From Paenibacillus sp. 453mf (GTDB taxonomy: Bacteria > Bacillota > Bacilli > Paenibacillales > Paenibacillaceae), in contig NZ_FPAC01000001.1 of NCBI RefSeq assembly GCF_900116105.1, forward strand, positions 2,421,135-2,485,134: 64,000 nt of DNA, given 5' to 3'. Numbering within the stretch: the stretch's first letter is position 1; each line of letters starts with the position of its first letter. This document shows positions 33,011 to 41,119 of this stretch, in pieces. Made by a program: the position numbers and the translations under genes. Under the pieces are notes generated by a model, which was not told the DNA's origin, did no database searches, and saw only the letters and a program-made list of their open reading frames with translations.

Positions 33011-33472
33011 TTATTGATTAGGCTTCTGGTCGTTCTTGTCTTTACAGCGGAAGCAAATCCCCTGAAAATCAAGCCTATGGTCGAGAACTGTAAAATTAAA
33101 CTCACGTTCCAGGCGTTCTTCAAGCGGTCCGAGCCAATCTTCGCGTATCTCATCCATGCTGCCGCATTGAACGCATATCAAATGGTGATGATGATGCTTG
33201 TTCGTATCACCGCGCAAATCATAGCGTGCTACTCCGTCACCAAAGTTAATCTTCTCAACGACATGCAGCTCATTTAGCAGCTCAAGGGTTCGATATACGG
33301 TAGCAAGACCGATTTCGGGAGCTTTTTCCTTGACGAGCATAAACACGTCTTCTGCGCTCAAGTGATCTTCTTCATTCTCTAGCAAGACTCTTACCGTGGC
33401 TTCCCGCTGGGGCGTTAATTTATAGCCTTGGGATTGTAATTGCTGCTTTATTTTCTCGATTCGTGCTTCCAT
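33011..33472 (-). CDS. fur: Ferric uptake regulator Fur
   Basis: Iron-responsive repressor. It has 153 residues with a winged-helix N-terminus (GYKLTPQREATVRVLLENEEDHLSAEDV, recognition helix GLATVYRTLELL), the metal cluster HHHHHLICVQCG and a second Cys pair CFRC near the C-terminus. Both CxxC pairs suit structural zinc. It lies upstream of yqzK-like and xerD, as in Bacillus. Confidence 0.95.
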   Translation of the reverse strand: MEARIEKIKQQLQSQGYKLTPQREATVRVLLENEEDHLSAEDVFMLVKEKAPEIGLATVYRTLELLNELHVVEKINFGDGVARYDLRGDTNKHHHHHLICVQCGSMDEIREDWLGPLEERLEREFNFTVLDHRLDFQGICFRCKDKNDQKPNQ

Positions 33473-33598
33473 CTTCTCCCTCCCCCTAGGAAATCACTGC
33501 ATCATGATCGAAAACTCACTTGTATTATTATAGGGTCTCATCTTTAATAAAGTCAACTATATCAAGCGATGAGAGAGAGGGCTGTTCAACTTGTCACA

Positions 33599-34240
33599 TT
33601 ATACAAACAAAGGTGCAACCCACTGCATAAGCAGTGGCGTAATCCAAGTCTCAAATGATGAGATGGCAAGCATTAATCCGGCCATGGCAACCGTTAGCCC
33701 GATATAGCTTGTCAGTGGTCTCTTGACACCGCCGTTTCTGTTCATGAAGAAACGACTCTTGATCATATGAAGCGAGAAGGTGATTGCTGCCACACTGCAT
33801 ATAAGAATAACGGGTATGACGAGCAGATTATGCGGTGCTACAGATACCATGGCGAGGAGAAGCCCTTTCCAGGAATACTGTCCCACCATATAGCCGACGG
33901 TAAACCCGATAAGTACTCCCTTTAGAAAATCCAAAATAAGTATACCCGGTAGTCCGATAACGGACAGACCAAGCACCCAGATCAGACCAACCCATTTTAA
34001 ATGAAGCATCGCAATATCCATATATGTGCTGCCCGAACTATTTCCTTGATTCATCGTAACAAAAAAGTTGTCCAGATACCCTGCCAGGTCTTGCTGCTGA
34101 TCAAGGGTAAGTGCACCCACCATTAATGCACCAAAGATGACCCCGACTAAAAACAGAACAGCGACAAATACATAGAGCGGAGTTTGATCCCGGAAGGTAT
34201 GCTTGAGAAATAACATCGTTAAGGTCGTCCCCTTTCTCAT
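33599..34240 (-). CDS. spoIIM: Stage II sporulation protein M
   Basis: Membrane scaffold of the SpoIID-SpoIIM-SpoIIP engulfment machine that remodels septal peptidoglycan. The 213-residue protein has about five membrane segments, including LYVFVAVLFLVGVIFGALMVG and GLIWVLGLSVIGLPGILILDFLKG. The start may be 34240 (weak AAGGT at 6 nt) or 34216 (MLFLKHTF, with AAAGGGG at 12 nt). It lies between fur and an endoQ-like gene. Confidence 0.94.
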   Translation of the reverse strand: MRKGTTLTMLFLKHTFRDQTPLYVFVAVLFLVGVIFGALMVGALTLDQQQDLAGYLDNFFVTMNQGNSSGSTYMDIAMLHLKWVGLIWVLGLSVIGLPGILILDFLKGVLIGFTVGYMVGQYSWKGLLLAMVSVAPHNLLVIPVILICSVAAITFSLHMIKSRFFMNRNGGVKRPLTSYIGLTVAMAGLMLAISSFETWITPLLMQWVAPLFV

Positions 34241-34294
34241 TACATACCTTACATTATGAACTTGTCCGTTACTCTATGACTCTAAAGATGAAAT

Positions 34295-35500
34295 CTATAG
34301 AGAGACTCTTCCATAGGTTCCTCCGCCACCAGCCGATAAACCGAGCTCACCATTCCTTGCCATGACGATAAGTCTGGCTAACTCGTTACCCACTACGCTT
34401 GCCAATTCCAGCTCGGATACACGGTGCAATATAGCCATCTCAGAACCAAAGGCCTCGAGCAGCAATCGGAGCTTCACCTTGCCAAGGCCAGGAATGAACT
34501 CCAGGGGAACCTGATAATGATATCGAGGTCTATGATCGGATGTAAGAGGGACTTCGCGGTCCGAGATCGATAGAACACGGTCCAATACCCCGTGAATCAA
34601 TTTGGTGCTTCCGCAATACGGGCATCGTTCTCCCGAGATTTGCTCTTCATCTAATATACTGCTGCAGAGGCCGCAGTAGGTCCTGTGATATTTACCAAGG
34701 CGCGGATTCAGACCGTAGTTTGCTTTAATTCTGCGTCCCGCTTGTGACTGAAGCGCCAGCTTAAATTCATCGAATGAAGCCTGAGCCAGAGCCAGCTCAT
34801 TATACTCTCTTCCAATCTTGGCAAGGGAGTGGGCATCCGAATTCGTCAAGAAGGGATAACGGTCCAATTCACTAATGTAGCCGGCCATTTCGGTATCCGC
34901 ACTGAGTCCCAGCTCAACTGCAGAGATCAGGCTTAAATCAAGCACCTCTTCCATTCGATGCGCCGTACTCCCGTAGATCCCTTTATGAGGAGTAAAAATA
35001 TGTGCAGGGATAAATATCCCACCACGAGATATAATTTCCTTCTGTAATTCAATCGCCGGCACATACACACGCTGCGAGCTGAGATTCACATTTTTCATAT
35101 AACGAGAAATATAGTCTGTGAAGGATTCCATCTCCTGCAAAGTTCTGAAATAAGCTAGGAGATGAAACTCTTTCCGTCCCGGCTCCCTCACCTCAAGCTC
35201 TGTTCCCAGCAGAATCACTGTATCCTTATAACCAATTCCTCCGCCATCGATCTCTGTCATTTCACCCGAATCCAGCGCTTCTCTAATATCCCGCTGAACG
35301 ACTGGAGAATGGGCATCAATAATGCCAATTAGATCGATGCCCTTGCGGTCAGCTGCCTCCTTGGCAATGCCCACAAAGGTCAGATCACGGCTTCCACTAA
35401 TCTTTACAGCATCGCCATAACGGGTCCTCCCGATATGAATATGAAGATCAGCATAGTATGTAGTCAGCGCAGGATCAGTCAATGTAACTTTCTGATTCAT
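34295..35500 (-). CDS. Endonuclease Q family / PHP-domain protein
   Basis: A 401-residue protein beginning with a PHP-type metal site (YYADLHIHIGRTRYG) and further ligand stretches IGIIDAHSP, LLGTELEVRE, PAHIFTPHKG and FLTNSDAHS. Residues about 275-320 hold a zinc ribbon (YCGLCSSIL...CPYCGS), and the C-terminus has a helix-hairpin-helix-like GLGKVKLRLLLEAFGSE. This domain order is that of EndoQ, which nicks DNA 5' of deaminated bases such as uracil or hypoxanthine. It lies 3 nt after nudF. The bacterial substrate is inferred. Confidence 0.85.
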   Translation of the reverse strand: MNQKVTLTDPALTTYYADLHIHIGRTRYGDAVKISGSRDLTFVGIAKEAADRKGIDLIGIIDAHSPVVQRDIREALDSGEMTEIDGGGIGYKDTVILLGTELEVREPGRKEFHLLAYFRTLQEMESFTDYISRYMKNVNLSSQRVYVPAIELQKEIISRGGIFIPAHIFTPHKGIYGSTAHRMEEVLDLSLISAVELGLSADTEMAGYISELDRYPFLTNSDAHSLAKIGREYNELALAQASFDEFKLALQSQAGRRIKANYGLNPRLGKYHRTYCGLCSSILDEEQISGERCPYCGSTKLIHGVLDRVLSISDREVPLTSDHRPRYHYQVPLEFIPGLGKVKLRLLLEAFGSEMAILHRVSELELASVVGNELARLIVMARNGELGLSAGGGGTYGRVSL

Positions 35501-35503
35501 GAT

Positions 35504-36085
35504 TTATATCTTCCCTGTTAATTGATACAAGTGCCATGCATATACAGCAACAATGGTCTTGGCATCACTAATGCGGCCTTCCCGGATCAGCTCATACGCT
35601 TCATCGAGAGTCACCTCGAGCACTTCCAGAAATTCATCCTCATCCGGCTGCATACTGCCTGCTTCAAGCTGCTCTGCCATAAACAAATAGATGATCTCAT
35701 CTGCAAAGCCTGGTGATGTATAGAAAGCCGGTAGAGGCTTCAGCTCCGGAGCATGATAGCCTGTCTCTTCTCTCAGCTCTCTTCCTGCAGCTTCCATCGG
35801 ATCTTCTCCAGGATCAAGCTTGCCTGCTGGAATCTCAACCTGGGTTCTTCCAAGCGCCTGTCTGTACTGATCCACTACAAGCATCTTGTCACCCTTGAGC
35901 GCAAGGACTGCGACAGCCCCGGGATGCTTAATAATTTCACGTGTACCGGTTTGTCCATTGGGCAGCTTTACGGTGTCTACTTGGAGTGAAATGATCTTGC
36001 CGTCAAAAATTTCTTTGCTTGATACGGTTTCTTCTACAAGTGAGGGATTCGATTTCGGATGTTTGATATATGGATTTGAGTTCAA
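35504..36085 (-). CDS. nudF: ADP-ribose pyrophosphatase (Nudix hydrolase NudF)
   Basis: Hydrolyses ADP-ribose to AMP and ribose 5-phosphate. It has 193 residues. The Nudix box is GRELREETGYHA preceded by AGKLDPGEDPMEAA, with EIIKHPGAVAVLAL and the downstream acidic DEFLEVLEVTLDEA helix. Divergent from the mciZ-like gene upstream, and 3 nt from the endoQ-like gene downstream. Confidence 0.93.
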   Translation of the reverse strand: MNSNPYIKHPKSNPSLVEETVSSKEIFDGKIISLQVDTVKLPNGQTGTREIIKHPGAVAVLALKGDKMLVVDQYRQALGRTQVEIPAGKLDPGEDPMEAAGRELREETGYHAPELKPLPAFYTSPGFADEIIYLFMAEQLEAGSMQPDEDEFLEVLEVTLDEAYELIREGRISDAKTIVAVYAWHLYQLTGKI

Positions 36086-36181
36086 AATAAAGACCTCCCT
36101 GGAATTAATTCATGTGTATAGTTCAAGGGCCGTGGGCATACGGTGTAATATGAATCCCAATTCGAAGGAGTGGCCCACCTT

Positions 36182-36352
36182 ATGAAGAGCTATAAGACAA
36201 ATAATGGCGTGTTTATGATTGGACAAGCGGATGAAATAAAAATGACGCTGAAACACTGGATTTCGGATCACGGACCTGACACTCATCTCAAGGAGCTGAT
36301 GAAGGGCGGACAAGCCGTATCTCCGCTTATACAAAAAATAAAGAAATCATGA
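36182..36352 (+). CDS. mciZ: MciZ-like FtsZ inhibitor
   Basis: Small protein that in B. subtilis binds FtsZ during sporulation and blocks Z-ring assembly in the mother cell. The 56-residue product has NNGVFMIGQADEIKMTLKHW near its start, matching the MciZ pattern (GVxxxGxAxEIxxxLK). GAAGGAG lies 11 nt before the ATG at 36182; an in-frame GTG at 36170 overlaps that site. Its place beside nudF on the opposite strand supports the call. It is longer than B. subtilis MciZ (40 residues), with a Gly/Lys-rich tail. Confidence 0.75.
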   Translation: MKSYKTNNGVFMIGQADEIKMTLKHWISDHGPDTHLKELMKGGQAVSPLIQKIKKS

Positions 36353-36358
36353 TTTCTT
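36341..36358 (+). terminator. Hairpin over the mciZ stop codon
   Basis: AAGAAATCATGATTTCTT is a perfect palindrome spanning the TGA, followed by a T-rich stretch. A weak terminator. Confidence 0.4.
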
Positions 36359-36378
36359 ATGATTTTCTTTTGTGTTTT

Positions 36379-36416
36379 CAAAAAGGCCTGGAAGGAAACG
36401 CCCCTTTCCAGACCTG
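36379..36416 (-). terminator. Intrinsic terminator after the M20 peptidase gene
   Basis: Minus-strand AGGTCTGGAA-GG pairs with CC-TTCCAGGCCT and is followed by TTTTT. Confidence 0.8.
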
Positions 36417-36436
36417 CAGATGAACAAGATATCAAT

Positions 36437-37564
36437 TTATCGCTTAGCAGCTTCCTGCACGATGGATACAACGACCTTCGCTGCATCAACAAGGCTGCTT
36501 ACCTTAATTCGTTCGTTTGTCGTATGGATATCTTCATATCCCAAAGCAAGATTGACGGTTGGAATTCCAAATCCGTTAAATATATTGGCATCACTGCCGC
36601 CACCGGATGGGAAAGTCTCCGGTGTCAAACCAACGCTTGAAATCGCTGCTGCCGCAAGCTGTACCACCTCATCTTGTTCAGTCAGCTTGAACGCAGGATA
36701 AGCAATTTCGCTCTCAAATACACCTGTTGCACCATACTCGCGGCAGGTATTAAGCAGTGATTCCCTCATGTGATCCACCTGATGCTCCACTTTCTCCTGT
36801 ACAATGCTTCTCGCTTCGGCAGCAATTTCCGCATAATCACACACCACGTTCAGCGGGCCGCCGCCCGAGAAGCTGCCAATATTGGCTGTTGTCTCATGAT
36901 CGATACGCCCCAGCTTCATGGCTGCAACGGACTTTGCAGCGACTTGAATGGCACTTATTCCGTCTTCCGGATTAACACCCGCATGCGCGGATTTGCCAGT
37001 GATCTTCATCTTGATTTGAGCCCTAGCCGGTGCAGAGACACAAATACCGCCTACTTCTCCGGTTGAGTCCAGAGCAAAGCCCAGCTCCGCATCAATTGCA
37101 TCACGCTCCATACCTCTTGCACCGATAAGACCCGATTCTTCTCCGACCGTAATGACGAATTGAATCTGTCCATGAGGAAGTTCATTTTCTTGAATGACGC
37201 GAATAGCTTCAAACAAGGCAGAAATTCCTGCCTTATCATCTGCACCGAGAATGGTCGTTCCGTCGCTGCGAATATAACCATCTTCGGATACGACAGGTTG
37301 AATGCCTACACCAGGCGCTACAGTGTCCATATGGCAGGTGAAAAATATGTTCGGTGCTGACTGCACGCCTTGTGCCTTCCATGTCACAATCAGATTGCCT
37401 GCTCCATGTCCTGTACGCCCTTTGGATTGATCCTCTGTAACTTCGAGTCCCAGCTTATTAAATTTGTCTGTCAACACTTTAGCAATGTTTTGTTCGTTTG
37501 TAGTAACGCTGTCTACTCGAACAAGCTCTATAAATTCTTCAACAATCCGTTCTTGTTTAATCAT
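36437..37564 (-). CDS. M20/M42-type peptidase, tripeptidase T-like (YqjE-like)
   Basis: Cytoplasmic zinc peptidase or deacylase. About 375 residues with metal ligands in FFTCHMDTVAPG, ILGADDKAGI and VTVGEESGLIGA, where the Glu pair includes the general base. A lid/dimerisation domain contains KSAHAGVNPEDGISAI, and a final histidine ligand sits in GYEDIHTTNE. The pattern is that of the PepT-like family. The start at 37564 (MIKQERIVEEF) follows GAAGGGAAG; the longer frame from 37636 has no site. The exact substrate cannot be read from sequence. Confidence 0.87.
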   Translation of the reverse strand: MIKQERIVEEFIELVRVDSVTTNEQNIAKVLTDKFNKLGLEVTEDQSKGRTGHGAGNLIVTWKAQGVQSAPNIFFTCHMDTVAPGVGIQPVVSEDGYIRSDGTTILGADDKAGISALFEAIRVIQENELPHGQIQFVITVGEESGLIGARGMERDAIDAELGFALDSTGEVGGICVSAPARAQIKMKITGKSAHAGVNPEDGISAIQVAAKSVAAMKLGRIDHETTANIGSFSGGGPLNVVCDYAEIAAEARSIVQEKVEHQVDHMRESLLNTCREYGATGVFESEIAYPAFKLTEQDEVVQLAAAAISSVGLTPETFPSGGGSDANIFNGFGIPTVNLALGYEDIHTTNERIKVSSLVDAAKVVVSIVQEAAKR

Positions 37565-37661
37565 GGTTAACTTCCCTTCTTCAATTACTTCCACATCGAG
37601 TGCAGATACGTTACAATAGAATTTATTATACCTCATTCGAAATATAAAGGAGCTTTAATGA

Positions 37662-37763
37662 ATGCAACAGAAAAAATGGTTCAAAATCATTGTCTATCTC
37701 ATGCTCATCGCTATGGTTGCATCTACTCTATTGATTGTCATTGAGCCTCTATTATATGGATAA
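37662..37763 (+). CDS. Prli42-like small membrane protein
   Basis: 33-residue single-pass membrane miniprotein: a basic start (MQQKKWFKI), then IVYLMLIAMVASTLLIVIEP. The KKW-K-IVYLMLxAMxASTLL pattern is that of Prli42, which anchors the stressosome to the membrane in Listeria. AAAGGAG lies 9 nt before this ATG. The ATG 4 nt earlier opens another, unrelated frame. Divergent from the M20 peptidase gene. Too short for usual gene callers. Confidence 0.75.
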   Translation: MQQKKWFKIIVYLMLIAMVASTLLIVIEPLLYG

Positions 37764-37784
37764 TCAATACCGTGTTCTCATTAG

Positions 37785-37824
37785 AAAGCTTTCTTCTCGC
37801 ACTTAGGGGAAGAGAGCTCTTTTA
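37785..37824 (+). terminator. Terminator after the prli42-like gene
   Basis: AGCTTTCTTC pairs with GAAGAGAGCT (one G-U pair) across about 12 nt and is followed by CTTTTAT on the plus strand. Confidence 0.6.
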
Positions 37825-37867
37825 TGCGGTAATAAAACTCGGACCCATCTTATCATGCGTTACTCAT

Positions 37868-38572
37868 TTATTTTGAAGCCATAACCTGCACCCAAGTCGG
37901 CTTAAATGAGAACAAGCTTGCAAAGATGGTTACCAGCTCATCCGCAACTTTCTTTACTGAGAAGGTTTCGCCTGTGCAATCCTCGAGCGAAGTGACACCA
38001 TACTCCTCAATTCCGCAAGGAATAATACCCGAGAATCCCTCATTCTGAATCCCTGATTTAATATTAAATGCAAAGCCATGACTCGTAATAAATCCTCTGG
38101 TCCGCCTACTACGATTAAATTTAACCCCGATTGCGCATATTTTATGGTTGTCCACCCACACTCCTGTATACTGCTCCTTACGGCCTGCAGCAATACCATA
38201 TCGGCCTAAATACTGTATGATGACTTCTTCAAGGAGCCGCAGATAACCATGCAAGTCAACATTCTCTTCTCTACCGAGTCGAAGAATTGGATAACCAACC
38301 AGTTGTCCGGGTCCATGATATGTAATATCGCCGCCGCGATCGATTTGAAATAAAGCAATGCCCCTGTTCGCAAGCTCTTCTGAGCTATACAGTAAATGCT
38401 CTGGATGACGCTGTGTTCCCATTGTATATGTCGGTGGATGCTGCAGGAGCAGCAGATGTTCCTGCTGCTCCTCTTCACCCAACGCATTAACCAGCTTTTT
38501 CTGCAAATTCCAAGCCTCTTCGTAATCCATCAACTCTGTGTAGTTCACAACAAGCGGTCTGCTCATGCGCAT
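37868..38572 (-). CDS. lipB: Lipoyl(octanoyl) transferase
   Basis: Transfers octanoate from acyl-carrier protein to lipoyl domains, the first step of de novo lipoylation. 234 residues with RGGDITYHGPGQLVGYPI (active-site region), KICAIGVKFNRSRRTRGF (catalytic Lys) and FNIIPCGI-like SGIIPCGIEEYGV with the catalytic Cys. It follows the bkd E2 gene on the same strand, whose lipoyl domain is a likely substrate. Confidence 0.94.
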   Translation of the reverse strand: MRMSRPLVVNYTELMDYEEAWNLQKKLVNALGEEEQQEHLLLLQHPPTYTMGTQRHPEHLLYSSEELANRGIALFQIDRGGDITYHGPGQLVGYPILRLGREENVDLHGYLRLLEEVIIQYLGRYGIAAGRKEQYTGVWVDNHKICAIGVKFNRSRRTRGFITSHGFAFNIKSGIQNEGFSGIIPCGIEEYGVTSLEDCTGETFSVKKVADELVTIFASLFSFKPTWVQVMASK

Positions 38573-38633
38573 TTACACCCTTTCGAAAAAATTACGTTTC
38601 TAGAATTGCTGTAAAAAGTTATATTGAAACAAA

Positions 38634-38704
38634 TTAATAAAGCTTCGTTTCGAGCGAGTAGCTCTCCATTTTAGTAAAGCTTGGTTTCGAGGGAGTAGCT
38701 CTCT
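38634..38704. repeat. Duplicated 3' end of the bkd E2 gene
   Basis: The last 11 codons of E2 (ESYSLETKLY plus stop, 38671-38704) recur at 38634-38666 in the same orientation, 37 nt further on. The copies differ at three positions, all synonymous third bases (TCC/TCG, ACC/ACG, TAC/TAT). Confidence 0.9.
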
Positions 38705-40059
38705 AAATTTTCTTTAACCCGCTGCAGGAAACGACCGGATATGACCCCGTCCAGAATCCGATGATCCAGCGATAAACAGAGATTGGCCATTGAACGTACC
38801 GCAATCATGTCATTAATGACCACAGGCCGCTTCACAATGGACTCAAATGTTAGAATAGCCGCCTGCGGATAGTTGATAATCGGGTAGGATAGGATCGATC
38901 CGAAAGATCCTGTATTGTTTACCGTAAAGGTTCCTCCCTGCATATCATCCAGCTTCAATGTTCCTTCTCTCGTTCTTCTCGCCAAATCGTCAATCTCGTG
39001 TGCTAGTCCTGCAATATTCTTCGTATCTGCCCGTTGAATGACCGGTGTCATCACGGAATCTTCTGTTCCTACCGCCAGAGCTATATTGATGTCTCTCTTG
39101 ACGATAATCTTATCCACTGCCCACACGGAGTTCATAATCGGATAATCCTTGATTGCATTAACGACTGCTTTGAGCAAAAAGGCCAAGTAAGTCAGATTAA
39201 TGCCTTCGCTGCGCTTGAAATCGTCCTTCAGCTTGTTGCGAAGGGTCACCAGGTTAGTGACATCTACCTCAATCATCGTCCAAGCATGCGGAATTTCAGA
39301 GACACTCTGGCGCATATTCCGAGCGATGGCATTGCGTACAGGTGTAACATCAATGTACTGCTCAGCTCTGCCTTGAGGGAAGCCCTCCATCTCGATTTTT
39401 GGAATCCTTGGTGTCTCAGACAAGTGAATTCCAGAATGACGAACAGGCATCTCCGATTCTGCTGAATATCCGGTGGTATCGGAAGCAAGACGCGTATCCT
39501 CTTGTCTCACGTTAGTCTCTGCTTGGATGGATTGACGGTTCGCATGATTAGATATAGCCGCCTTCTGATTCAGATGCGAACCTTCTTGAATATAACGCAA
39601 TACATCCTTGCGAGTAATTCTGCCATTCATCCCTGTACCAGGCACATCCTCCAAATTCAGACCATGCTCTGCAGCAAGGCTCTGCACTGCAGGTGAATAG
39701 CGTCCACGCATAGAGCCGTTTGATTCTTGATGTTCGGAATCAGACGGAGCAGTATGGCCGCTTTCTTTTGTCGAAGAATCTGCAACAATCCCTGTACCAG
39801 CAGCCGCGTGGACCTCCATACGACAGATCAGCTCGCCTACAGCCACCGTTCTTCCTTCCTCTGCTGCAATCTCGCCCATTATTCCTTCGACCGTTGAAGG
39901 AATTTCAGCATTAACCTTATCTGTAATCACTTCGCAGATCGGTTCATATTGCTCAACAGGATCGCCTGGCTTTTTCAGCCATTTTGCGATGGTAGCTGAC
40001 ACTAATGATTCAGCCAGCTGAGGCATCACGATCTCAATCCATTTTTTTTGTCCTGCCAT
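38671..40059 (-). CDS. bkdB: Branched-chain 2-oxoacid dehydrogenase E2 (dihydrolipoyl acyltransferase)
   Basis: Core acyltransferase of the BCKDH complex, which turns branched 2-oxoacids into acyl-CoA primers for iso/anteiso fatty acids. The 462 residues begin with a lipoyl domain (EVITDKVNAEIPS, lipoyl Lys near residue 48). A linker and a peripheral-subunit-binding domain follow (SPAVQSLAAEHGLNLEDVPGTG). After another linker comes the catalytic domain with LCLSLDHRILDGVISGRFL near the C-terminus. Last structural gene of the operon, with lipB next. Confidence 0.93.
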   Translation of the reverse strand: MAGQKKWIEIVMPQLAESLVSATIAKWLKKPGDPVEQYEPICEVITDKVNAEIPSTVEGIMGEIAAEEGRTVAVGELICRMEVHAAAGTGIVADSSTKESGHTAPSDSEHQESNGSMRGRYSPAVQSLAAEHGLNLEDVPGTGMNGRITRKDVLRYIQEGSHLNQKAAISNHANRQSIQAETNVRQEDTRLASDTTGYSAESEMPVRHSGIHLSETPRIPKIEMEGFPQGRAEQYIDVTPVRNAIARNMRQSVSEIPHAWTMIEVDVTNLVTLRNKLKDDFKRSEGINLTYLAFLLKAVVNAIKDYPIMNSVWAVDKIIVKRDINIALAVGTEDSVMTPVIQRADTKNIAGLAHEIDDLARRTREGTLKLDDMQGGTFTVNNTGSFGSILSYPIINYPQAAILTFESIVKRPVVINDMIAVRSMANLCLSLDHRILDGVISGRFLQRVKENLESYSLETKLY

Positions 40060-40091
40060 ATTGTTTCACTCCAATCAAGTCACTTTACCTT

Positions 40092-40128
40092 AAATGGCCT
40101 GCTCATCGAAACCGAGAGTAGGCCATTT
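40092..40128. other. Hairpin between E1beta and E2 genes
   Basis: AAATGGCCT pairs with AGGCCATTT across about 19 nt. On the coding (minus) strand no T-run follows, so it is more likely a mRNA processing or stability element than a terminator. Confidence 0.45.
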
Positions 40129-40131
40129 ATT

Positions 40132-41118
40132 TTAATACATCGCCAGTTTAAGCATTGCGTCCTTCACTTTGTCTTTACTAAGCATATAAAATTTTTCCAT
40201 CGGAGGGCTGATCGGCATGGCCGGGACATCCGGACCACATAGACGCGATATTGGTGCATCCAGATCAAATAAGCACTCCTCATTAATTATAGCAGAAACT
40301 TCAGCGCCTACCCCGCCGGTTTTGTTATCCTCATGAATAATGAGCACTTTTCCTGTATGCTTGGCGGCTGCAGTAATCGCTTCCTTATCGAGTGGCTGTA
40401 ATGTACGAAGATCCAGAACATGGGCTGTAATCCCTTGCTCCTTCTCCAGCTCCTCTGCTGCCTGCATAACAAAATGCAGAGGCTGGGAGTATCCGATCAC
40501 GGTAATATCTTCCCCTTCACGCAGCAGATTGGCGACACCGATCGGTACGATGTAATCGTCCTCAGGCACCTCTTCTTTTGTTAAGCGATACATTTTTTTA
40601 TTCTCAAAGTAAAGGACAGGGTCGGGATCGCGCACTGCCGCTTTCAGCAAGCCTTTGGCATCATATGCCGTAAAAGGAGCTACAATCTTGAGTCCAGGGG
40701 TTCCAAAGAAAATGGATTCTGGACATTGAGAATGATACAGTCCTCCAAATATGCCTCCACCAATCGGGGCACGAATAACAACCGGACAGCTCCAATCATT
40801 ATTCGAGCGATATCTGATCTTGGCAGCTTCACTGATGATTTGATTCGTTGCCGGAAGCATGAAATCTGAATACTGCATCTCGGCGATCGGCTTCATTCCG
40901 TACATGGCCGCACCTATCGCAACACCTGCAATCGCTGATTCGGATAACGGGGTATCCATTACCCGCATTTCGCCGAACTGATCTTGTAGACCTTTGGTCG
41001 TGGTGAACACGCCGCCTTTAACGCCTACATCTTCTCCGAGCACAAATACGGATTCATCCCGCTCCATTTCCTCTTTCATAGCCAGTCTAATTGCATCAAT
41101 ATACTCCATAACCGCCAT
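40132..41118 (-). CDS. bkdAB: Branched-chain 2-oxoacid dehydrogenase E1 beta subunit
   Basis: Transketolase-like subunit forming the TPP-dependent decarboxylase with E1alpha. About 328 residues with MEYIDAIRLAMKEEMERDES, LGEDVGVKGGVFTTTKGL, PLSESAIAGVAIGAAMYG and the C-terminal DNKTGGVGAEVSAII. The start at 41118 follows AGGAGG and lies within 2 nt of the E1alpha stop; the longer frame from 41157 overlaps E1alpha without a site. Confidence 0.95.
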   Translation of the reverse strand: MAVMEYIDAIRLAMKEEMERDESVFVLGEDVGVKGGVFTTTKGLQDQFGEMRVMDTPLSESAIAGVAIGAAMYGMKPIAEMQYSDFMLPATNQIISEAAKIRYRSNNDWSCPVVIRAPIGGGIFGGLYHSQCPESIFFGTPGLKIVAPFTAYDAKGLLKAAVRDPDPVLYFENKKMYRLTKEEVPEDDYIVPIGVANLLREGEDITVIGYSQPLHFVMQAAEELEKEQGITAHVLDLRTLQPLDKEAITAAAKHTGKVLIIHEDNKTGGVGAEVSAIINEECLFDLDAPISRLCGPDVPAMPISPPMEKFYMLSKDKVKDAMLKLAMY

Positions 41119-41119
41119 C

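Noticed and set aside
32864..33277. 137-codon plus-strand frame opposite fur
   Set aside because: Antisense to fur along most of its length, with no ribosome site and no family resemblance.
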